Assembly: GCA_963716925.1 (NCBI GenBank)
Contig: CAVQUX010000010.1
Location: forward strand, 62,001-126,000
Length of the DNA stretch: 64,000 bases
Source: DAISKN01 sp963716925
GTDB taxonomy: Bacteria > Acidobacteriota > Vicinamibacteria > Marinacidobacterales > SMYC01
Direction of reading: 5' to 3'
Under the pieces are notes generated by a model. The model saw only the letters and a program-made list of their open reading frames with translations, was not told the origin of the DNA and did not search any database. Below, in pieces: positions 48,044 to 57,424 of this stretch (position 1 is the first letter of the stretch; every line of letters starts with the position of its first letter). Position numbers and translations under genes: made by a program.

Positions 48044-49317
48044 TCAGGAGTCCACGGGCTCGAAGCGATACCTCAGGGCGCTCTTTACTTCCTCGAATCG
48101 CCGGAAGAGACTCTCGCGATCCGGCGCCGCCAGGTTGATCACCGCGTAGCGAAAGCTCCTTCCGTCTTCCAGGCTCTCGAAGTCCTCGAGCAGGTCCCCC
48201 TTCGTGGCCTCCGTCCATATCCGCGTCCCGTCGAATCGTTTCTCGATCTCGGCGATCTGTTCGCGCGAGGGCGCCTCTACGACGCGGGCCGGCTCGAAAA
48301 TCCGAAGGGGAAAGCTCGAGGCGACTCGATAGGCGGTCCGTCCGCGTTTCTCCGGCGGGGCTCGCCGACGGCGAGCGCGAGGGCCACGTCGTAGCCGCTT
48401 CTGCCGTCGACGTTCTCGTAGAGGTCGGCGAACTGGCCGCACATCCGGGGGTTCACCTCGACGATGAAGACCCGATCCCGCCTCAGGTCGTACATCATCT
48501 CGATATTGAACAACGTGTGCTCGAGCTGAAGCTCCTGGACGACGGCAATCGCCACCTCGCGCATCCGCGTCTGCACCCGGCGGGAGAGGGAGGAAGGGTA
48601 GTCGAACCGAACGAAGCTCCGGGTACCCGCATGGCGCACCGAATCCACGATGCCGAGAATTTCGACCGTGCTCCCGGTGGCGTAGCCCTCGACCGTCACC
48701 AGTCGTCCCTTGAGGAGATCCTCGGCGAGGAAGTAGCCGCCGTCGAGCTCCAAATCGGTGAGCCCGCGCACCAGCCGATTGAACATGAAGACGTAGTGGA
48801 TGAGGAACCCCGCGAGCGCCGGCCTCGAAAGGAACGACTCCAGGTCCTCCCAGGAGTCGAGCCGCTGCGACATGACGGAGAACGCTCCCTTCACCGGCTT
48901 GATGAAGCACGGGAAGTGGAGCTCCGTCAGACCGCCTCGCGCGCGCTTCGGGTCCACGAGCTGGAACCACGGGGTCGAGTCCGGGACCGCCTCCCGCTGC
49001 GAGATTCGAGAATAGTATTTGTGCGAGCTCGCGAGGACGCGCGCCGGCGGAGAGCCCGGAAGCCCGAGCCGCTGGGAGATCGCGCCGGCGAGAACGGCGC
49101 CGGGGTAGTCGCTGGAGCTGAAGACTCCGTCGAGGCTACTGCCGGAGGCGACCTGGTTCTCGATGAACCCGAGGACGTCGAAGTCCCACCGACACTCGCG
49201 ATCGAAGGGGCGCTTCAGCTCCACTTCGAATCGCTCTTCGAACGCTCCGCCGCTCCTGAAGTGCTTCTCGTCCCACGCGGTGGGAAAGACGACGGCGACC
49301 TTTTTCCTCCCGACCGT
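48044..49317 (-). CDS. ATP-grasp ligase, frameshifted and lacking a normal start codon
   Basis: A third amide ligase of about 420 residues. The coding part begins with the family-type strand KKVAVVFPTAWDEKHF near 49300, continues with FPCFIKPVKGAFSVMSQ (ATP loop), GSTVEILGIVDSVRHAG and the metal site LFNIEMMYDLRRDRVFIVE followed by VNPRMCGQFADLYE. The reading frame changes at 48350-48362 and goes on as KRGRTAYRVASSFPLRIF to the stop at 48044. The in-frame upstream stop leaves no ATG/GTG/TTG before that strand; the only candidate is an ACG at 49317 with AGGAG upstream. A later GTG (49224) would remove the first strand. It converges with the GCS2 gene and is divergent from the CocE gene. Confidence 0.7.
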
Positions 49318-49353
49318 ACTCTCCTATCTCCTGTATATAGAATAGCCGGGTTC

Positions 49354-51381
49354 ATGAAGATCGTGGATTCTCTCCCCCGCGAGGTGTCGGTCCTCGAGAA
49401 CGTCCTCATCCCGATGAGAGACGGCGTCCGCCTCGCGGCCCGCATCTGGCTCCCGGACGATGCGCGAGCGGCGCCGGTTCCGGCGATTCTGGAGCTCCTT
49501 CCCTACCGGCAGGCCGACCGGATGCGGGACCGCGACCAGCCGATGCACGCTTACCTTTCCGGCCACGGATACGCTTCGGTGCGCGTGGACGTCCGTGGCA
49601 CCGGCGATTCCGAGGGAGTCCTCCTGGACGAGTATCACCGGCAGGAGATCGAAGATGCCCTCGAGGTCATCCGCTGGATCCGCACGCAGCCTTGGTGCTC
49701 GGGCAACGTAGGGATGATGGGAATCTCGTGGGGCGGGTTCAACGCCCTCCAGGTGGCCGCGAAGCGACCGGAGGGATTGCGCGCTGTCGTGTCGGTCTGC
49801 GCATCCGACGATCGCTATGCCGACGACGCTCACTACATGGGTGGCTGCCTTCTCAACGAGAACCTCGTCTGGGGCTCGGCGCTCTTCACCCTCCAGGCGC
49901 TTCCGCCCGACCCGCGCGTCTGGGGCGAGAGTTGGCGGGAGCTCTGGCAGCAACGCCTCGAGGGAGCGACCCTTTTTCCCGAGCGCTGGCTTCGTCACCA
50001 GCGCCGGGACGAGTACTGGCAGCATGGATTGATCTCGCAGGATTACGACGCCATCGACTGCCCCGTCTACGCCATCGGTGGATGGGCCGATGCCTATACC
50101 AACGCCGTTCCCCGGCTTCTCGAACGGCTTCGCGTTCCGCGGAAAGGCCTCGTCGGTCCCTGGGCCCATGCCTATCCGCATCTCGCGACCCCCGGGCCCG
50201 CGATGGGATTCCTCCAGGAGCTCCTGCGGTGGTGGGACCGTTGGCTTCTCGGGCTCGAGAACGGAATCATGGAGGAGCCGCGATACCGCGTGTTCATGCC
50301 CGAGCCGGTCGCGCCTTCGCGACGGGAGCGGGACGTCCCCGGACGGTGGGTCGCGGAGGCCGAATGGCCGTCGAAACGCGTCGAGACTCGCGCCTATTTC
50401 CTGGGAGATCAGGTACTCGACGAGCGGGAAGGTGAGCCCGCGACGTTCTCGCTGGCGTCGAATTTCACGACCGGCGCCGCGGCGGGCAGTTGGTGTCCAT
50501 TTGGATCTCCGGAGGAGTTGCCCGGCGATCAAGCCGAGGAGGATCTACGGTCGCTGGTCTTCGACTCGCAGCCGCTTCGCGAGCGCATCGAGATCCTCGG
50601 CGCCTGCGAGGTTCGCCTGAAGCTCGCTTCCGACTTTCCCGGCGGCCTCGTCGCCGCCAGGATCGAAGACGTTTTTCCGGAAGGCGCCTCGGCGCGCGTC
50701 AGCTACGCCCTCCGCAACCTCACACACCGCGAGAGCCACGAGACGCCGGCGCCTCTCGTACCGGGCGAGGCGTTCGAAGTCACGCTTCGCCTCAACGACG
50801 CAGCCTACGCCTTTCTACCCGGCCACAGGATTCGTCTCGCCCTCTCGACGGCATACTGGCCCATCGCCTGGCCCGCATCGTGGCGCTTCACCCTGACCCT
50901 CCACACGCGGGGAAGCCGCCTTCTCGTTCCCATCCGCCCTGCCCGCAACGAGGACCAGCACCTTCGGCAGTTCGAGGAGCCCGAGAGCGCTCCCGCGCTC
51001 GAGACCACCGACCTCCATGAGGGTGCGACGCTGAAGAGCGTCTCCTCCGGTGCCTCCGGTGAGATCGTGTATCGGGTGTCGTCGGAGATCACCCAGGACG
51101 GGCCCGCCCTCACCCGAATCGAAGACACTGGGATCGAGCACGGCCACTCCGTGGTCGAGGAGTTCTCGATCGCGAAGTCAGACCCTTTCTCGGCGACGGC
51201 CGAGGTTCTTCACGACGCCGTGTTCCGCCGCGACTCCTGGTCGACGCGCGTCCGGACCCGCACCCGGATGCTCGCGGACTCGAGCGATTTCCACCTGGAG
51301 GCGGAGATCGAAGCCTACGAGAGCGGACGCCGGGTCTACCACCGAACGTGGTCGGTCTCGGTTCCCCGGGATTGTGTCTAG
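49354..51381 (+). CDS. CocE/NonD-type serine hydrolase (peptidase S15 family)
   Basis: A 675-residue alpha/beta hydrolase of the CocE / X-Pro dipeptidyl-peptidase group, which cuts acyl, ester or peptide bonds. Residues 1-300 hold the hydrolase fold with the nucleophile serine in GMMGISWGGFNALQVA (residue 125). The acid aspartate is in IGGWADAYTNAVPRLLERL and the histidine in GPWAHAYPHLATPGP. The C-terminal jelly-roll domain (VRLKLASDFPGGLVAARIED, residues 400-560) follows, with an added ~110-residue domain. No signal peptide is seen, so it is probably cytoplasmic. The ATG at 49354 is the first after the divergent gene. Among peptide-type ligases it may break down their product; that is inference. 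Confidence 0.88.
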   Translation: MKIVDSLPREVSVLENVLIPMRDGVRLAARIWLPDDARAAPVPAILELLPYRQADRMRDRDQPMHAYLSGHGYASVRVDVRGTGDSEGVLLDEYHRQEIEDALEVIRWIRTQPWCSGNVGMMGISWGGFNALQVAAKRPEGLRAVVSVCASDDRYADDAHYMGGCLLNENLVWGSALFTLQALPPDPRVWGESWRELWQQRLEGATLFPERWLRHQRRDEYWQHGLISQDYDAIDCPVYAIGGWADAYTNAVPRLLERLRVPRKGLVGPWAHAYPHLATPGPAMGFLQELLRWWDRWLLGLENGIMEEPRYRVFMPEPVAPSRRERDVPGRWVAEAEWPSKRVETRAYFLGDQVLDEREGEPATFSLASNFTTGAAAGSWCPFGSPEELPGDQAEEDLRSLVFDSQPLRERIEILGACEVRLKLASDFPGGLVAARIEDVFPEGASARVSYALRNLTHRESHETPAPLVPGEAFEVTLRLNDAAYAFLPGHRIRLALSTAYWPIAWPASWRFTLTLHTRGSRLLVPIRPARNEDQHLRQFEEPESAPALETTDLHEGATLKSVSSGASGEIVYRVSSEITQDGPALTRIEDTGIEHGHSVVEEFSIAKSDPFSATAEVLHDAVFRRDSWSTRVRTRTRMLADSSDFHLEAEIEAYESGRRVYHRTWSVSVPRDCV

Positions 51382-52943
51382 TTTCCCTCCGCTGGAGCCG
51401 GCCGCGGGGGCGGAACGTAGACCGGCGGCTGGGGGTCGAGAGGTATGAGCTTGCGCCCCGCAAGACCCGGATGATCGAGCGGTATCTTCGTCGCCCTGAA
51501 AGACGCGTACGGAAGTTGGTCAACGCCTGGCGGGTTCCATCCGGGCACGTCGCCGTGGAACGGATTGCGGTACTCCCACACGATCGCGCCTTCGACGGTT
51601 ACCTCGACATAGAGACCGAGAGGCCCGGCACAGATGAGCGTATTGCCATTCGTGAGACGTTGAGCGCCCGAGATGAACGGCGCGAAGAAGGTCTTTCGGT
51701 CCTTCGCCTCGTAGACCCAGACCGGAGCGCGGGGTCCAAAAGCTTCTCCCTCCGGAAGGATGTAGTTCCCGTCGTCAGCGATCGGGGGTGCGATCTCGAC
51801 GACCGAAGACCAGTCGCCATCCGGGCGGCCGCCGCCGTTGTTGAAGACGGTCAGGTTGCCCGCGTTCTTCCACCCGTCGGGGATCCAGAGCACGTTGTGC
51901 TGGCCGAAGAGCTGCTGGTCGGACTCGGCGCCTCGACCGTAGACCTTCGGATTGCCCCAGCGGTAGAGGAACTCCCCGCCGCGTCCAGAACGTCCCCCGG
52001 ATGAGCCGCGGGCTTCTTCCGTCGAGGTCGAATGGTCGAGAATCCAGATCTCGCCGACAGAGGGTACGCTGACCGCGACCTGATCGAGCCTCGGATGGTA
52101 GTCGATCGCATTCATGTGGAGGAAGTCGGACTTGACGTCCTCATTCGTGGCATTGTCCGGCACGTAGCCGAGCGCTTTGAGCTGCTCGAGCTCCTCCTCG
52201 TCCATCACGACGGCATCGCCGTCGCCATTGATGTCGAGCCGACCAGGAAGGGACGATGGGTCGCCATGGTTCGCGGCGCCGGGATCGGTGTTCTGTACGA
52301 GGTGATCCCAGACGTGCCACTCCCAGACGATCTTTGCGTCGTTCGGCGGGAGCGGCTCGATCTCCAGTATCCACTCCGACCAGAGACCCTGCTCGGGTAT
52401 CAGGTCCACCCTGCGCCCCGCGGCCCTGGCCTCGGCGGCGGTCTTCTGCTCCCACCCAATCGCCAGGATGTTGCCGTTCGGAAGCGGCTTGATATCGTGA
52501 TGGACCATACGCAGGTCATCGCCCATCTTCCACTCCCAGAGAAGCTCCCCGTCCCAGGATAACTTCTGGACGTAGCCGGCGACCCCTCCGGCCCGGAAGT
52601 TGGTCGGCTCGGGAATCCGCGCGAGTCGGTACAGACTTCCGTCGTCCTGAAGTGTTTCCGCGCCGCCGACCTTCTCGTTCCTCCAGGTATGGACGACGCG
52701 GCCCTCGAGGTCGACGAGATAGGTCGTGTCGGAGGTCAACTGGCTGAAGAGCACGTAGCCGGGCGTCGCTCCGGGCTCGTCGCGTACCAGGCCGCGCGGC
52801 TGCTCGAGTGCCGCGAGTATCCATGCGGGCGGGGCCTTCGGTTTCTCGACGGCTTCCTCGACCGGAGCGGCACCGTGACAGCCGTAGGCGCCGGCGCAGA
52901 GAAGAAGAGACACGACAGCAGACCGTGGTGCGGCGGACCTCAT
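51378..52943 (-). CDS. arylsulfotransferase (ASST)-like lipoprotein
   Basis: A 521-residue exported protein. The signal peptide ends in a lipobox-like LLLCAGAYGC, so lipid attachment is likely. The rest is a six-bladed propeller of the arylsulfate sulfotransferase type, with blades such as YLVDLEGRVVHTWRNEKVGG, SWDGELLWEWKMGDD, MVHHDIKPLPNGNILAIGW and NGNTLICAGPLGLYVEVTV. The MVHHD histidines are at the place of the usual catalytic histidine. An insert, DINGDGDAVVMDEEELEQL, looks like an EF-hand/dockerin calcium loop. It overlaps the convergent CocE gene by 4 bases. Sulfate donor and acceptor unknown. Confidence 0.8.
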   Translation of the reverse strand: MRSAAPRSAVVSLLLCAGAYGCHGAAPVEEAVEKPKAPPAWILAALEQPRGLVRDEPGATPGYVLFSQLTSDTTYLVDLEGRVVHTWRNEKVGGAETLQDDGSLYRLARIPEPTNFRAGGVAGYVQKLSWDGELLWEWKMGDDLRMVHHDIKPLPNGNILAIGWEQKTAAEARAAGRRVDLIPEQGLWSEWILEIEPLPPNDAKIVWEWHVWDHLVQNTDPGAANHGDPSSLPGRLDINGDGDAVVMDEEELEQLKALGYVPDNATNEDVKSDFLHMNAIDYHPRLDQVAVSVPSVGEIWILDHSTSTEEARGSSGGRSGRGGEFLYRWGNPKVYGRGAESDQQLFGQHNVLWIPDGWKNAGNLTVFNNGGGRPDGDWSSVVEIAPPIADDGNYILPEGEAFGPRAPVWVYEAKDRKTFFAPFISGAQRLTNGNTLICAGPLGLYVEVTVEGAIVWEYRNPFHGDVPGWNPPGVDQLPYASFRATKIPLDHPGLAGRKLIPLDPQPPVYVPPPRPAPAEGN

Positions 52944-52965
52944 GACCGAGAACCTCCTTATCGGA

Positions 52966-54030
52966 TCACCTCAGCTCGAACCCCAGGCCGTTCCCTCCCG
53001 TAGGAAACAGCCTGCCGTTGCGAAGGATGACGGCCCCCGCCGCCGGGTCTTCGATGAGATCGAAGTGGCCGTCGAGATCGGCGTAAGCCACGTTCGGCCG
53101 TGCGAGGGCGTAGTGAAGACCGGCGGCAATCGAGAGCGCGGATTCGTCCATGCAGCCCACCATGACCTCGAGGCGCGCGGAGAGCGCGACGGCGTTGATC
53201 TGGAGCGCTTCGTCGATTCCGCCCACCTTCATGAGCTTGACGTTCACCATGTCCGTGAAGTCGCGCCGCGCGAGCGCGAAGGCGTCGCGGAGGCTCATCA
53301 GGCTCTCGTCGGCCATGATCGCGACGTGGCTTTCCGCCACCATGCGCCCCATGAGATCGGGCGACTCCTTCGGCGTCGGCTGCTCGAGGATGGCCACGTT
53401 CGCCGACTTCGTCTTATCGACGAAGGCGAGCGCCTGGTCGACGGTGTATCCCTGGTTCGCGTCGAACCGGAGCTCGATCCGGGGGCCCACGGCCTCGCGT
53501 ACTCTCAATACCTTCTCCGCGTCCTCCTGGTGATCGCGCCCCCCTTTGATCTTGATCGCGCGGAATCCGCGTCCGGCGAATTCCCGGGCTCTCGCGACCG
53601 TTTCCTCCTCGTCGAGGATCCCGATGGTGATGCTGGTCGCGATCGACCGCCGGAAGCCTCCGAGGACGCGCCACAAAGGAAGACCGGCCGCCTTTCCCAG
53701 GAGGTCGTGGAGCGCCATGTCCGCCGCGGCGCGGGCGGAGGGGGCGTCGGGAAGGTGCTTGCGAAGCCGCAGGATCAGGCTCAGCCGCCTCAGGGGATCG
53801 CATCCCTTGAAGAGCGGGCCCACGACGTCGGTGAGCGCCGTCATCACGGTGTCGGCGGTCTCCTGGGTCACGACCTGGTCGGGGGCGGCGCAGCCGAGAC
53901 CGCTGATACCCGCGTTCGTTTCGATTCGGAGAAAGACGTTCGTGGTCCTGGTGACCGTCTCGTAGGCGATGGTGTAGGGCTCCTTGAGCTCCATCGCCAC
54001 GGGCCAGGCTTCGACTTTGGTAATTCTCAC
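52966..54030 (-). CDS. enolase-superfamily dipeptide epimerase / N-acylamino-acid racemase-like enzyme
   Basis: A 354-residue mandelate-racemase/MLE-subgroup enzyme. The capping domain is followed by the barrel with the catalytic lysine pair in GFRAIKIKGGRDHQED (KxK, near residue 155), metal ligands in ELRFDANQGYTVDQAL, AILEQPTPKESPDLM and MADESLMSLRDAF, and the second-side lysine in DMVNVKLMKVGGIDEAL. The motifs fit L-Ala-D/L-Glu-type epimerases and their relatives, including DgcA, which racemizes N-acetyl-D-glutamate. The GTG at 54030 overlaps the stop of the preceding creatininase-containing gene. A DUF1611 gene, the known DgcN partner family, lies in the same unit. Confidence 0.85.
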   Translation of the reverse strand: MRITKVEAWPVAMELKEPYTIAYETVTRTTNVFLRIETNAGISGLGCAAPDQVVTQETADTVMTALTDVVGPLFKGCDPLRRLSLILRLRKHLPDAPSARAAADMALHDLLGKAAGLPLWRVLGGFRRSIATSITIGILDEEETVARAREFAGRGFRAIKIKGGRDHQEDAEKVLRVREAVGPRIELRFDANQGYTVDQALAFVDKTKSANVAILEQPTPKESPDLMGRMVAESHVAIMADESLMSLRDAFALARRDFTDMVNVKLMKVGGIDEALQINAVALSARLEVMVGCMDESALSIAAGLHYALARPNVAYADLDGHFDLIEDPAAGAVILRNGRLFPTGGNGLGFELR

Positions 54031-56338
54031 AGGCGGGTCTGATGAATCTCGTCGAGCGACAGTCCCTGAATCGAGGTCACGAGCGCGACCAGGTGCTCGA
54101 CCATGACCTCCCACATCCTCTCGCCCTTCTCCCGGGTGGCTCGGGTCGGATCGCCGAAGACCCCGCTCGGGGTGATCTTCGCCGTCTGCGCGTACCAGCC
54201 GACGCCTCCGCGGGCGGTGAAATCGAGGTACTTGCTCGAGAAGCGCGGGATGAACTTCTCCGCGCGATCCATGCGCACCAGCTCGGGCCGAACCGCGAGG
54301 CTCGTCGAAGTCTCGATCTCCCCCGCGTGAACGTCGTTCTCGACTTCGGACATGGCGTTGACCTCGGCGTCGCTGGTCTCGCCGGTGTCGACGCAGGTGA
54401 AGATGTGGGCGTCGCGGTTGATGAGCTGGGCGGCGAAGTGGAGCGCCGGGCCGTTTCCCCCGTGGCCGTTGACGATGACGAGCTTGGTGATCCCCTGCCG
54501 CGCGACGCTCATCCCGATCTCGTAGACGAGCTTCGCCATGGTATCCGGGCTTATGCTCAGAGTTCCGCTGAAGTCGTCGTGCGCGTAGGAGACGCCGTAG
54601 GAGAGTAGCGGGAGCACGAGCGGCTTCGGGTCCGGACAGGCCGCAGCGACCCGCTTCGCGAGATGCTCGGCGTCGAACGCGTCGGTATCGAGAGGAAGGT
54701 GCGGCCCGTGCTGCTCGATCGCGCCTACCGGCAGGAGCGCCACGTCCACCTGACGGAAGCGCTCCTGGGCTTCCGGCCAGGTGAGCTCGCCGAGGAGGAA
54801 GCTCGACTCGGGAGTCCCCGCCTGCGCGGCTTCCTTGCCCGCCTCGAAGCGATAGGGCGTTCGGATCTCGGCGCTCCCGAGGAGGTCGAAGGGATGCCAG
54901 ACCCGGCCCCTCCTCTGGAGCGCTCCTTCCGCGTGCTCCAGGAGGATGCGGAACACGGGCTCCCGCAGGCTCACCGGAATTCCGCTCACCGGAGAGCGCT
55001 CGGGGTCGAAGCGCAGCTTCATCACCTCCGGCTGGGGCCTGGCCGCGACCTTCCCCAAACGAGGCTCGGAGATGCGCCCCCGCTCGTGCAGGAGGTGCGC
55101 CATGTGGGCCGCGCCCGCCCGTTCCTGGTGGACCCCGTTCTCGACGAGCGCAGCGCAGCGAGCTCTCGATCTGCTCCTCGCGAAAGCCGCAGCGCCCGGG
55201 GTCCTGGCCGACGGCGAGAAGCATCCCCACGATGCGCCGGCACTTCTCGCAGGCGCCGCAGGGACGGACCGCGGCCTCGTCCTTGTGCGTCGCGTGGCAG
55301 GACATCTGGTGCTCGAGCAGCGCCGGGTAGCGCTCGGCGAGGACCTTCTCGATCAGGATCTCGGAGCAGGGCCGCAGGATCGAGAACTGGGAGATTCCGC
55401 ATCCCTTCCGCCCGAAGTAGCGCGAGAGCGCCTCGTCGAAGTAGCGGCTCTGATCGTAGAGGCCGTTGTAGTGGGTGATCCCCTGGTAGCTCGCTCTTTC
55501 GGTGGTGTCGTACTCGTCTCCGATGAGAAGCCGTCCGATGCCGCGCTTGCGCAGGAGCGGCAGGACTCCGAAAAGGAACACCGCGACGGTCCACAGCCGA
55601 ATCGGATAGGCGTCGGAGCGCACGCGACTGGAAGTCCTTCCGGACGAACGGAAGCTGCCGCAGCATCCAGGAGAAGAGACGATCGGAGTTGGTCCAGACC
55701 CGCGCGGTGTCCGGGATCTTGAGGGCGAAGTGGCGATAGGCGTTGAGCGCGGTGAACCAGTGCCGCCCCGATTCGTTGACGAAGATCGGATGGGTCTCGA
55801 CGCCGATCTCCCGGAGCAGGCCGAAGGTCAGGAGACTGTCCTTGCCGCCGCTCGAGAGAACGCAGTGTCTCTCCGGGCTCGTGGGCCAGCGAGCGGCCTG
55901 CCGGGGGCGCTCGGCGGGGAACAGGAGCGAGGACGCGAGATAGCTCTTCTCGACCACGGCCGGAATTCCGGCCACGTCCTCGGTGAGGAATGGATTGGGC
56001 TCGAGGATCTTCTTGACGTAGATCTCACGAGCGGTGTTCGCCGCCATCTCCGTGAGAAAACGACGATCGACCTCGTCGAAGTCGCCGTGAAAGACGATCT
56101 CCCGGCAGAAGAGACCGTAGTTCAGGGCTACTTGCGCCAGGATCACCGACGCCAGGTTCGAAGCCTCGGGCTCCTGCGGGTCGAAGACCGGCTCCTCGTA
56201 CTTGTACGCGAGCTCGAAGCTGTCCTCGCCGACGCGATAGGAGGCGGCGATGCGATCGCTCTCGATCTTCACCGGTCCGACTTCGAGTCGTTCGATGACG
56301 ACGAGCCGCGAGAGATCCGGCGCGCCCGAGGCGTTCAT
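54027..56338 (-). CDS. PP-loop ATPase (MurL/QueC-like) fused to a creatininase-family domain, two frameshifts
   Basis: An unusual protein of about 770 residues. The N-terminal ~150 residues (ASVILAQVALNYGLFCREIV) lead to a PP-loop, VLSSGGKDSLLTFGLLREIG, near residue 165, as in MurL epimerases and QueC-type ATP-pyrophosphatases. After one frame change near 55620 follow RLLIGDEYDTTERASYQG and a cysteine cluster (CHATHKDEAAVRPCGACEKC) that looks zinc-binding. A second change near 55150 leads to a creatininase domain with GAIEQHGPHLPLDTDAFDA, IVNGHGGNGPALHFAA and VHAGEIETSTSLAVRP, all metal ligands kept. The start ATG overlaps the DUF1611 stop. One fused gene with two base errors is the simplest reading; two adjacent genes are possible. 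Confidence 0.7.
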
Positions 56339-57423
56339 AGCCTCTTCTTGAGCCCGAGAATCGTATCGACCAGCGCTCCCGGTCCATGGACGAGAGCGTC
56401 GGTTGCGGGAAGACCGCTCTCCTCGGAAATCTCCCGGCAGAGCGCGTCGAGGCGGTCGGGGGCGACGTTCTCGTGGTTGACGGCGATGGCGATGACCGGC
56501 TTTCCCGAGACCAGCTCCAGCGCCTGGATCTGGGTCGAGAGCGGATGGAGGGGAAAGCCGGGAAAGCCGTCGTACTCCCTCCGCGCGGGCGCATGCTGAA
56601 GAATGATGCCGTGCGGGCGCGCGGCGGCCAGGATCTCGAATCCTCCGGGATAGGCGGGATTCAAGAGACTCCCCTGCCCCTCGACGAGGATCACGTCCGG
56701 CTTCTGCTCGTTCCAGGCCGACCAGACGGCATGCTCGATCTCTCCCGAAACGAAGTCGTTCACCAGCGAATCCAGGACGATGCCGTAGCGCACGCCCTGC
56801 ATCCAGGCGGTCTGTCCGGTCCCGATCATCACCGACGAAACGCCTTTCTCCTCGAGCGCATTGGTGACGATGGCCGTCGTGGTCCTCTTGCCGATGGCGG
56901 AGTCGGTGCCGAGGACGGCGATGCGGAGAGAGCTCACCTGATCGATCTTCCCGCTGAAGAAGTGGAGAGCGCCGATCGGAGGCGGCTTGCGTACGTCGCG
57001 GATGCGGCAGCCGCGGGCCCGGGCGAGGGCGGCGAGCTCCGGATCGTCGCTCAGGTAGTCGTGGAGCCCCGAATCGACGTCGAGCCCCCTTCCGAGAGCG
57101 TCCATCACGTCGAGCCGCGCCTTGTCCGGAAGGCGTCCTCCGTCGGGAGCGAGCCCGATGACGAAGTGCGTGACCGGCGAAAGCCGCTCGCGCGCTACCG
57201 CGAGGGCCTCGGTCAGATCGGGTACGATGGGGAGGCCGATGGGGCCGATCCCCAGGACTTCTCCGGCGTCCTCCCCCGCCGAGGTGGAGTCGATGACGGT
57301 GGCGACGCGATACCTCCGGGTGAAGCGCACGAGGCCGTGCGCGGTCTTGCCGTTGGCAGTGCGGTAAGCCCCCTCGCAGTACACGACGGCGTTTCCATCG
57401 GGAGTCTCCTGGAAGCTCGACAT
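56335..57423 (-). CDS. DUF1611 family protein (DgcN-like)
   Basis: A 362-residue protein of the DUF1611 family. An N-terminal Rossmann-like part (LVRFTRRYRVATVIDSTSAG) is followed by a P-loop domain with the Walker-type GTDSAIGKRTTTAIVTNAL near residue 172, GTGQTAWMQGVRYGIVLDSL, DVILVEGQGSLLNPAYPGG and HAPARREYDGFPGFPLHP. One member, DgcN, N-acetylates D-glutamate as the first step of a D-Glu pathway in which the enolase-family DgcA then racemizes the product. A DgcA-type gene is two genes downstream here. It overlaps the PP-loop gene by 4 bases and follows the PLP-enzyme gene by one base, so all four form one unit. Confidence 0.85.
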   Translation of the reverse strand: MSSFQETPDGNAVVYCEGAYRTANGKTAHGLVRFTRRYRVATVIDSTSAGEDAGEVLGIGPIGLPIVPDLTEALAVARERLSPVTHFVIGLAPDGGRLPDKARLDVMDALGRGLDVDSGLHDYLSDDPELAALARARGCRIRDVRKPPPIGALHFFSGKIDQVSSLRIAVLGTDSAIGKRTTTAIVTNALEEKGVSSVMIGTGQTAWMQGVRYGIVLDSLVNDFVSGEIEHAVWSAWNEQKPDVILVEGQGSLLNPAYPGGFEILAAARPHGIILQHAPARREYDGFPGFPLHPLSTQIQALELVSGKPVIAIAVNHENVAPDRLDALCREISEESGLPATDALVHGPGALVDTILGLKKRL

Positions 57424-57424
57424 A

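Noticed and set aside
48517..49353. In-frame extension of the CocE gene upstream of 49354
   Set aside because: It runs antisense to the ATP-grasp gene and has no hydrolase similarity; the ATG at 49354 begins the family's first strand.
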